Below, piece by piece: positions 9,346-18,900 of a DNA stretch of 27,027 nucleotides (positions within the stretch are counted from its first letter, which is position 1; every line of letters starts with the position of its first letter). The stretch comes from Nymphaea colorata (lineage: Eukaryota; Streptophyta; Magnoliopsida; Nymphaeales; Nymphaeaceae). Both the position numbers and the translations under genes were made by a program. The notes below the pieces were generated by a model, which did no database searches, was not told the origin of the DNA, and saw nothing but the letters and a program-made list of their open reading frames with translations. Where the stretch lies: NCBI RefSeq assembly GCF_008831285.2, contig NW_022204619.1, positions 1-27,027 on the forward strand. The letters are read 5' to 3'.

Positions 9346-12340
9346 TCACTGCCTGTAGCTCAGCTTGAAGTATTAGCTGTTGGGGAAGATCTAGCCGTCG
9401 ATGATGCGCTCGTGAGCTGGAGCCCTGTTTCGCCACTGCCAGTATGAAAACCGGGGATTCTGGTCGATATCCAGCAGAGATTCAGTCTCTATCTTCTTCA
9501 GCTCATCGAACTCGTCTCGACTTATCGCCTCACCACGCCCACTTGGCCGTCGCTGAGGCATAGTAAACAGCCTCTGCCTATGCGTAGATGGCGGAAATGG
9601 GGATCCCACGCTGAAAGAACAGACCCTGGTGAATTTGAAGTAAGGCTATAGCAGGTTCTCCATCTTGCCAGATAGGATGGTGATGCATCCTCTCTCGTCA
9701 CCGTAGAGGATGTCCTCGCCCATAAACAGACAGTGCGTTATCCTGTAGGGGGGCAAGTAGGAACCAATGCTGTTGATGCTTTCCTTATTTTCCAAATGGC
9801 CAAGTTCCTAAAGGGGTCATTGCTAGGATCAGATCCTCGCTAATGTCCACATGATAGGCCTATATATGTATCTTCCTGCCTTTGACTGGCTGCAGCTGAA
9901 GATTAGATGCTATCTTATAGAGAGTGAGAGAGTCGTCGCTTGCTAAGAAGAACTGGTTTTCCTCGTAAATGGGCTTTAGGCATCTCAACGGTTGTTTAGT
10001 ATTAAGTTCAAACCTACAGATAGTCTCAACTATTCACTGAGAATGAAATATGCTCGTGAGACTAATAGTCTATTCCACACACGATTATTCCGAGCTTTAT
10101 CTCTTGCAAGCCAACCACTTCCTTCAGGCTGTGATGATGTGTGCGGATGGTCTTGTAAGATTGCAGTTTTACCATCTATAGTGAGCGATTTCCAGCAACG
10201 ACATCCTATCATCGAGCCGTAGAAGCAGTGGAACAGATTCTGCCCATTAGGAAGCTTCGTGATCCTAAACACTTGAGAATTGATTAGCTTGTTGCTATCT
10301 TTGAGGGAACTCAAGCCTACCTTTTGAAAGATGGCTCCATCGCTTTGGCTGCTATTGCGGATAAAGCAAATGTCTCCTGTCTTGTGACTGTAGCCAAACA
10401 GATGGAGAATTTGCTTGAATGCGAAAAACTAACATTCGTGAATGAATACTAGCCTTTGGCAACAGTTATCAAATACTGCTTGTTGGCATAATTGGCCAAA
10501 ACTGCGTCTTCTCCACAGGAACAGAAGGAGACAGGAGCAGGCCCGTAGTGGTCGAACATATGAACGGAGTGAAGCAGGTCGTTGTAGAGAGAATGCATGT
10601 GGATTTGGCCATCAGCATAGCCCACCAGGATGCGAACATCATCCTCAAAGCGGGTCTTCCTATAGAGGATCGAGCCCAAGCTAGTCACTAAGGTATGTCC
10701 TTTGATGAATATTGGCTTACTTCATCCGGACTGACGATCTTTACCTGTTTTTGCTAGAGAGGTTAGCAGTCAGCAGCATATTTAGCTTCCTGAACTGGCC
10801 CCAGCAATAGTCGTGGCGGCGATCGGTTAGGAGAACTTTGGAGTATCACTTTCATTCTCAAAGGATGAGAGGTTGCCCTAACCATCCAAAAAGTATACAA
10901 CTTCTCCTGTTACTTCAGCCAATAAGATTTCCTTTTGTTCATCGGCGAGAGGCAAAGCATTGGTAATCAACTTCATAAATGATATCGTCGTAAGCTACAA
11001 ATTTCCCCTCGGCTGCTAGGATGTTCCTTGAGGTAGTTAGAAATAGAATTAATACTTTTGATGTCTGTTCAATCTGAAGACATCGTTACTTGATTTGCTG
11101 CAGATTAGGATGAAGATTCCTCCACTAATGGTCATCATCTTCTCGATTTGGGCTTCCTATAGTCTATGCTATTCTTTTACCGATGCTTGATACTGTTTTT
11201 CGATGAGACTGACTTGGAACCCTGAGGATTCTTGGGTCACAACTGCAAAGATATTATTCTATTTTATGCAATTCAGCTCGAGAATTGGCCCTAGAGCAGC
11301 AAACAGACGCACAATGTTGTATGTCTTGCGAAACAGGCTGAGGAGATAGACATCTCCGTCGTATGTCTAGAGCGCAATCGCTGTCCCCTTTTAGATTTTG
11401 CCTAAGATTTGGCAATGGGTGAAGCAAATATTCGAGAAAGAAGCAAGTTGGGTGCCTGACTTGACCTGACCATAGGTCCTCAGTTGGTCCCTGCTGAAGA
11501 CAATCAGTTCCTCTCCTATGTGACCATAATAGCCATCTCCGAGGTAGAATCCTTGCCCATAGTTTCCTCTCGTGCGGTAGTTGCGAAGCGGCGAGCTAGA
11601 TTTGTAATTGTGGAGGGAAACTTAGTTGTAAGTCACGATGAGGACCTACCCAGCGACTTCAGAGTAGAACTGAAGCAGATTCACCTTTTATAAACGCCAC
11701 TCCATCGATTAGGAGCAAATCCCCAGTCCTTTCTCCAGGTCATAGACGCATAGGGCTGTCTTCCCGTTCTCCTCCTATACGATGAGTCCCAGCAGGAAAA
11801 GAGACTGAGAGTGCTTTACCCAGTTGGCGAATCTAATCTTGAACCGAGGAAGCGGATATTTTATGATATTGTTGTGATCGATGTATACTCCTTTTTCGTT
11901 GATATTGAAATGCAGCAGGACCAAGATGTGTCCCCTCGTGTAGAATATGGTCCCAACTGTGCTGTTCTCTTCGAACTGCCAGTTAACTCCGCTGAAGACG
12001 GGGGATTCGGAGTTGACTTCCTCGGGCGGGTCCCAGTGGATAGCGTTATTGGCGAAATCGATCCTCTGGGGTGCCAGCAGCAGAACCTTCCCTTGTCATC
12101 CAACACCCACACGTAGTCGTGCTTGTGGACTCTCGATGGCAGCGCTTCCATCCTCGATATCCTCCCGTGGAAAGCAAACCGATCGTGGAAGGTAAGGTCG
12201 TCTTCAAGCAACCTGTACAGCTACAGTTGGCTTCCTCTTGCTCCCATCACGTATCTTCCTTCGTTTTCCATGCGGTAGGGGATGAGGCTTCTGAGAGAGG
12301 AGCCGTTGGAGATGTTATGGTGGAGGTAGTAGTTCTGCAT
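9346..12340 (-). CDS. DDB1/CPSF-A/SF3B3-family beta-propeller protein
   Basis: A protein of about 1000 residues with the layout of the DDB1/CPSF160/SF3B3 superfamily: large WD-like propeller scaffolds of Cullin-4 ubiquitin ligases, pre-mRNA 3'-end processing or the U2 snRNP. The N-terminus (RYVMGARGSQLELYRLLED ... HDYVWVLDDKGRFLLLAP) fits the MMS1_N propeller. LFAALGPILELNCI resembles the conserved 'slgPI.D' segment, and DDVRILVGYADGQIHMHSL is a propeller strand of the middle part. The C-terminus NPRFSYWQWRNR ... RIIDGEIFPNSEYF matches the 'FIDGDLIE' end of DDB1 and SF3B3, with the Glu encoded by TAG. The start is ATG 12338-12340, the stop TGA 9346-9348. Several frame breaks remain (near 12092, 10800, 10680, 10400, 10150 and between 9600 and 9900). 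The gene is AT-rich compared with its neighbours. DDB1 is the best guess among the three by length. Confidence 0.75.
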
Positions 12341-12387
12341 GCTGAATCAAAAACATATGAAATATAGGTGATGTAAATCCATTCATA

Positions 12388-14479
12388 TCATCGCTTGGCT
12401 GCCAGGTTGATGCGCAGGCTCTTCGCTCCCAGCTTCTCGCCGTCCAGGTCAGTGGCCCTCCTCACGCTCTCGCGGTCCAGGCAGAGCCCGAAGCCAACGC
12501 ACTTCGACTCGCCCTTGTCGTCTACGTAAAAAAATAACTACTTCTGAGGATGCGCAGGTTGGTAATCTTCACCTTCTTCTGCTTGAAGAAGTCCGCAAGC
12601 TCACGCTCGTCGGCGTTGGTGGGAAGCGAGCCTATGAAAATCTAGAACTCCCGCTTGTTCCTCATGGCGTTCCTGATGTCCCTGTCGTCGAAGTCCTCGT
12701 CCGGCTCGGCGTTGCCCTCGTCCTCGTCATCGGAAGCATCTCCATCGAGTTGACCAGCAGAACTTCGTAGTCGTGGATGGGGGAATTCTCCTGCTTGCAG
12801 GCGTTGATGAGCTTGTCCATCTGTCCCCTCAGCTCCTCAGGCACGTCGAAGACAGCCGACCGCTTGCCCACGCGACGCATGCCCTTCACCGCCTCGCTCA
12901 GGTCTTCGCTGGCGTTTTTGCGGAGGAAGCTGAAGATGAAACCGGGGGATTGGTACTCGACGGGACACTTGACCAGGTAGGTGATGTAGCCGTCGATGGA
13001 GCAGAGCAGGGAACGCTGGCTGATCTTCTTGGTGTTTCCGGAGATGAAGGCGAGCGCCTTGGAGAGAGCCTTGGTGGCGCCCTCCTCCATGATCATCTCC
13101 TCGGCGATCTCGTTGAAGTACTGCAGCACGCTGTCCTCCACGGTCTTGAGAGAGATCACGATGTCCCTTGCACTGGCCTTGACGATGTCTCCAGGCTGGG
13201 GAGGACCGATCTTGCGCATCTTGATCTTGGTTAATCTCTCGATGCGTTCGAGGAGAGGATGCTGGGTCTTTGTGTAGAAGGTGAGGCAGACTCCGCTCTT
13301 GCCGGCGCGACCAGTCCTGCCCGACCTGTGGATGTAGGTGTCGATTTCCTTGGGGGGTTCCAGCTGGACGATGAGGTCGACTTCGGGGATGTCAATCCTC
13401 TGGCGGCGACGTTGGTGGCGACGAGGCACTTGAGCTTGCCCTCCTTGAAGCTCTGGAAGGTGACTTACCTTTGCTTTTGCGGGATGTCGCCGTGGAGGAC
13501 TTGCGTCTACTGCTTGAGGTTGGCCTTGAGCAGGATCTCGTTTGCCTACTTCTTAGTCTAACAGAATATAATGGTGCGACCGTGCCTGCCTCCGTAGAGG
13601 TTGACGATGTCAGCAATCACGGAGTTTCTATGATAGTAGGGGCAATTGAGTGCGAGATGTTCTACGGTTTTGGAGGTCCTAATTTCTGAGTCCTTGATGA
13701 GGTCGACGAATTCGCGATCGGGGCTGAGATAGGTGCGTGAGAGTTCGACCACCCAGGAGGGGATGGTTGCCGAGAATAGCAGATTTTGAGTTTTGTTGGG
13801 CGGTCCGTGCTTGCGGATGAACTCAAAGATCTTCTAGATGTCTTCCTGAAAACCCTGTTTCAACATCTCATCTGCTTAATCTAGGCAAGTTACTTGCAGG
13901 TGGGACAGCTTGATGGCTCCCCGCTACAGCAAGTCAATCAGCCTCCCGGGTGTGGACACGATGATGTCGCATCCATCACGAATCTTCCGAATCTGCTCGT
14001 GGATGTCCGCACCCCCGTACACCGCCACCACCTCGAAGTCACCCCGCATCCGCAGAGAGGAAATCTCGTTCTTCACCTGGATCGCCAGCTGCAGTTAACA
14101 CCAGAAGTACCTCACGAGTGGGAAGAACTATTAGGAACTTCACACGGCCTCCGTCCTTGAAGGCGTCGATGCTGCGGAAACGCTATATCACCGGAAGAGA
14201 AAAGGCAAGGGTCTTGCCTGAGCCGGTGCGATCGCGAGCGATGAGATCCTTTCCCTTATAGATGGTATCAAAGGTTTCGTACTGGATGGGGAAGAAGCGT
14301 TTGATGCCTTTTTCCTTGAGGACCTGGACCATCTTCTCATTCTTGATGAAGTGGGAGAGCTCACTGCGTTCGCAGTGCTCAGGCTCCACCTTCACCGCCT
14401 CCGAGTTGACGTCCCGGAGCAACTTGCGACCGGTCTCCTCGAAATCGGAGATGTTGTTTTCCGAAATTCTCTTTGTCAT
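12388..14479 (-). CDS. DDX21/DDX50-like DEAD-box RNA helicase with GUCT and RRM domains
   Basis: An ATP-dependent RNA helicase of the nucleolar Gu/DDX21 group, expected to act in rRNA synthesis and ribosome assembly. Motifs in order: FFPIQYE (Q motif), [10 protein letters not shown] (I), LPTRELAIQV (Ia), [10 protein letters not shown] (Ib), LDEADEML (II, the E of DEAD encoded by TAA 13876-13878), [10 protein letters not shown] (III), RTIIFCETKKEA (IV), [30 protein letters not shown] (V) and [15 protein letters not shown] (VI). A GUCT domain follows ([15 protein letters not shown] ... [19 protein letters not shown]), then an acidic linker and a C-terminal RRM with RNP2 FQIFIGSLP and an RNP1-like [10 protein letters not shown]. 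With two introns removed and two lost bases restored (near 13397 and 12745) it is 683 residues without a break. The start at 14477-14479 is the likely one; the frame stays open upstream. Confidence 0.93.
12522..12541 (-). other. 20-nt intron in the helicase gene (RRM part)
   Basis: On the minus strand GTAGTTATTTTTTTACGTAG. Removal gives [20 protein letters not shown], joining the first RRM strand region to the RNP1 strand. Confidence 0.86.
14089..14110 (-). other. 22-nt intron in the helicase gene (motif Ia)
   Basis: It starts GTACTTCTGG and ends AACTGCAG on the minus strand and lies between the codons for Glu and Leu of PTREL. Its removal restores [13 protein letters not shown] exactly. This is the best supported intron of the window. 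Confidence 0.92.
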
Positions 14480-14686
14480 CTGTTGTTGAATACAATTAAT
14501 ATGAACAACAAACCCAAGCATATCACCCCACACGCATAAACAAGTAGAAAGCGCCAAACAGCAAGGATCATCCGGGCGGATTGGGAAACTGTGGTGGGAT
14601 TATTTGGATGGGCGGTGTGGAGTTTATAGTGTATGCTTTCCGCCAAAAATGATAGAAAATATGAAAAATAACACAGATGCTTATTA

Positions 14687-15871
14687 TCATGAGAATTCCA
14701 GCTTTCTCCTGTTCTCGCCTTCTCCTCACGGATGGGAGTGAGGTCGGCGCCGCTTTTGGAGCCCATCGAGGACTCAACCGACTACTAGAATCTGAAAGTG
14801 GACTGCCGCTTCATCTCCTGCTGGGGGGATTGCCTCACCGACTTCATCCCTGGATCGGCGACTCTTGACGCTGACGGTATGCTCTGCGTCCTCGATTTCA
14901 TCATCTTGCTGATGATTTACTGCTGGAAATAAACTTCCCGTGTCTGAACTCTCCCGAGAGAGCTTCGGACTGGTTGAAGAGGTACCTTCCCCTTCCGCTG
15001 AACTCGTCCCGCTCCCAAAAGCCACTATACTCGTCTCCGTTAACGAAGCAGAGGCGGCCGTTGCCGTGCTTGAGGTCGAACTGATACTCGCCCACATAGT
15101 AATCCCCCGAAGCGTACTTGTAGGTGCCTTTTCCGTGCTTGAGTCCGCGCGAAAATTCGCCCTCGTAGAGGTCTCCGTTGCTGAAGGAGTAGATGCCCTG
15201 CCCGTGCTTCTCGTTGTTCCTCCACTATCCTCGGTAGAAGCTGCCATCGAGGAAGCGGTAGACGCCGTTTCCGTTGAAGCAGTTGTTCTGCCACTCGCCC
15301 TCATAGTACCTCGTCTTCACCCTGCCTGAGAGGAAGCGATCTTAGCTCCAGGTTCCATCAGCCACCACCTAGTTGTTGAGCAGCAGCTTGCCCGCGCCGC
15401 TCCTCTCGCCGTCGCTCCACTCGCCCACGTACTTCTCGCCGTTTGTGTAGACCTGCTCTCCAGGACCGTTCTTCTCGCCGTCCTCCCAGTTGCCCTGGTA
15501 GAAGTTTCCGCTGGAGTAATACATCTTGCCGAAGCCGCTCTTCTGCCCGTTTTCGAGCTCGCCTTCGTAGCGTTCGCCGTCGGGGTAGATGTAGATGCCT
15601 TCGCCGTTGTAGTTGTTGTCCCTCCACTCGCCCATGTAGACGGATCCGTCGGGGATGGAGAGCAGGCCGGTGCCGTCCTTGGTGTTGTCGTCGAGCTGCC
15701 CCACGTATACGCTGCCGTCCTCGTAGGTGATTTGGCGGATGTTCTTGATGCGAGCCAGCCGCTCTAAGTGGAGGAGAAGCTACGATTGAAGTCGTGGATT
15801 ATGCTCTACTTCTCGGAAAGCAGGTATTGCTGCGAAGGGATGCCGTTAAGCAATCGGCTGCTCCTGCGCAT
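14687..15871 (-). CDS. MORN-repeat protein
   Basis: About 11-12 tandem MORN repeats of 23 residues (YxGEWxxGxxxGxG pattern), for example VYMGEWRDNNYNGEG, RYEGELENGQKSGFG, YVGEWSDGERSGAG, FYRGEWRNNEKHGQG (Glu from TAG 15225-15227), YEGEFSRGLKHGKG and YVGEYQFDLKHGNG. MORN repeats form beta-hairpin rods that bind membranes, lipids or cytoskeletal partners; in ciliates they occur in kinases and in axonemal or cortical proteins, but no catalytic domain is seen here. The start ATG at 15869-15871 precedes a 20-nt intron and the first repeat. The repeats end near 14940. Beyond a frame break near 14900 a Ser/Arg/Glu-rich tail follows, so the stop is uncertain: TGA 14687-14689 is used here, TGA 14476-14478 is the alternative. 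54 bases separate its start from the HYDIN stop. Confidence 0.85.
15764..15783 (-). other. 20-nt intron in the MORN-repeat gene
   Basis: On the minus strand GTAGCTTCTCCTCCACTTAG. Splicing gives IIHDFNQRLARIKNIRQ and continues in the MORN frame. Confidence 0.78.
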
Positions 15872-15925
15872 GATGGTACAAGAATGACTATATTATTGTA
15901 ATGTTTGATTGAATTTAAGGGGTCA

Positions 15926-18900
15926 TCATTCTCCCTGCAGATAAAAGATCCAGGAGAGGTTTTCGCCTGCAGAGATCGTCAGTCTTCCGTTCGAGGAGTA
16001 CCCGGGTACTTGCTTGTAGCTGAGGCCGATGCTCAGCACCTTCTTGCCGTCCACCTTCACTGGACTCTTCACGGCGGAGGTGAAGGACGGATTGTCGATG
16101 CGCACCGTGAACTCGAATGCCTCGAAGAAGGGGTTTTTGAAGTCGATGGGAGGAGGCTTGGCGCCGGCGATCTTGAAGGGGCCCTTAGGCTGGGGAAGCG
16201 TGGCGTAGCCGTTGAGGATGCCCACGTATTCGCCACTGTCAGGAGAGGAAATGATCAGCTGGCATGCGGTTTCGTTGAGACTGGATGGCTGAACTTGACG
16301 TTGACTGTTGCCTAAACTCCCTCGAACGTTTCGCTTGCGTTGACCTGGACGGTGGGAGCCTAGAGAGTGAAGTCGATGGAGGGCAGCGGCTGCTTGGCCT
16401 TGGGATCGACGTTAACCGGTGCCTTCTGCCTATCTTCTCGACTCTGCAGTTGTAGGTGGTGGCCTTCTTGCCGTAGTGGACGAACTTGAACTTCTGGGTG
16501 ATTTCGCTTCCCAGGCTGGTCTTGAAGCTCATGGAGCGCTCAGTGTTCGAGGGATTGCCGATCAGCTTCAGCGGATAGATGAACTCTCCCAACTAGGGGG
16601 ACTTTATGGTCAGTTTGCTCGTCTCCTCCTTCGCCAGCAGGGGCCGGTAGATGATCTCAAGGCCGAACTCGGATTTGGGCGGAATCACGAAGCTCTTGGG
16701 AGACACAAAGACGGTTTCGCTTTCGATGATGATCATCTCCTTCTTGATCTCCACCGGATTGGGCAGGGGGTTTTCGATGGTGAGCAGTTTCTGCGTGGCC
16801 TAGCGGACGAGGGAAGCCATCACTATTTCCTTCTGCGGGTCTGCTGGGTTGATGACCATGTTCTGCATATCTAAAATCTACCACTTTGAAGAAGATGAAC
16901 TCGTGGGTCTGCGGGTTGCGGAAGAAGATGGACATCTTGACGCTGGCGGCCTTGAGGGCGTAGATGGACAGCTTGTAGTCCTTCTGGGACTCGCCAGGCA
17001 CGTCGAAGATGGTGGCGCCGTTGACGAACACGCTCTTGTCCTCCACCTCGAACTTCCAGTCCACGTTGAACCGCTGCGGGATCTTGAGCCAGTTCTTGAT
17101 GGGGATGTTGTGCGTCTTGTTGAACTTGGCCTTGCAGCTGATGTCGAAGGACTCGGCCACCGAGGGGGGGTTGGAGGTTCCGATCAGCTTGTAGAGGAGG
17201 GCGGACCGTCGGGGATGGGGAAGAACAGGGAAGCGATGTGCTTTTCGTCCTTGATCTCGGGGATCTCTGCGTTCTTGGTCATGGTCAGCGGGTTGTAGAC
17301 GATCTCGTACTCTGCCTGGCTGTTGGGATTGACGTCGATGAACTCCTTCCCGCGGAAGTAGTCGTATTTGCCCTCGGTGCTGATGGAGGCCTTGATCTTC
17401 CAGGCCTTGGCGGTGGGGTTCTTGAGGACGATCTTCTGGGTGACTTCCTTGCGGACCATGCAGTCGAACTTGAGTTCCTGGATGGTTTCCTGCGGCTGGG
17501 GGATGCACTTGCCGACCAGGTTGACGTAGAGGGGTCTGCGCCCTCGATGGAGCACTTGACCTTGAAGCGGATGTCGTTGTCGGGGACGTTGGGGTGGAAG
17601 GTGACGCTGAAGTGGAGGTCCTCGTGGGGCAGCAGGTAGCCCTTTTGGGGGTTGATCGTAAAGTACTTGCTGCAGAAAGTGGTATCCCACTCGAACTTGG
17701 AACCGATATCCCGAAGTTGGACAGCTGGATGGTCTTGCTGATCTTGGAATTGACCACCACAGTCCCAAACCAACAGTGTCCTCCATCAGCTTCATCTCGA
17801 TGCCGTGAGCAGTGGTGTTGATGTTGAGCAGTTTCTTCTTCTCCTGGTTCTCGATGATCTTGTAGCAGAGCTCAGTCCTGAAGGCGTTGATCCTGGCGGT
17901 GGGTTGAAGCTGATCTCCACCTCGGTCTTCTCGCGGGGGTTGATGGTGATGGAGTGGTTGGGGATGATCTGGATGAACTGCTTCTTGAGCTCCTCCATCT
18001 GGCCGTCCACGTCGAAGTGATCTCGATTTCTTCTTGGAGTTGTTGATGAGGCTGACCGTGCGGGAGGATTCGGACCCCACGTGGGTCACCCCGAAGTCGA
18101 TGTTTTGGTCTTCAGTCTTCTCCAGCTCCAGCTTCAGGGGAATGCCTTCGCCCTTGATGCGCACGATCATCTTGTTGAGTCCGTTGATGTCGAAAACGAT
18201 GTCCTCGCTGTACTTCTTGAGGTCTCTGGGAGTGAAACAATCGGAACCTTCAGCATGTTCTTCTCCACCCTCTCAGTCGCTCCTTTCTTGTTCTTGACTG
18301 AGACGATTTCCACAGGCAGCACCACCTGTCCAGATGGGATCTTGACGTCCAGATAGTCGCTCTTCTGGTAGAGGGAATCGATAGAAATCGGAGTGGTTTC
18401 TCTGTTCCTTATCTCCAGGTCAGCAGTGATGGGCAGAGGCTGTTTGAGCACGAAGCAGGGACCGAAGTCGTAGGTATAGAAGGAGAAATCGATGCCTGGA
18501 GTCTTGGCAGTGCCTCTGAGGATGAAGGTGTAGGTTGGTCCTGAGATGATGGAGAGACTCAGGGAAGCATTGGCCTTGAAGGCGAACTAATCCTGGGGGG
18601 CGAAGACGAGGTCGATGGCGAATTTCTCGTTCTTCTTGACGGTGCCGAACTCGTTGGAGATTTTGAGGAAGGGGAAGGAGTGGCTGGTCTTGAGGGCGAA
18701 GTCGAAGTTGAAGTCGCCGTTGTTCTCGATGATGATCTTGCGCTCCTTGATCTCGTTGACGAAGATGTTCCCGAAGGCCACCTCGCACTTCTCGTTCTTC
18801 TCGATGGGGTTGACCCTGCCGCTCAGGAACACCGAGTGGGACAGCACGTAGCCTATCCCCTTCACGTTGATGCAGATCGGCCGGTTCCGCCGCATCACGT

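Noticed and set aside
13450-13468. Intron-like GTAAGT...AG on the minus strand in the helicase
   Set aside because: Reading straight through with TAA as Glu gives [15 protein letters not shown], which matches DDX21; removal would delete conserved sequence.
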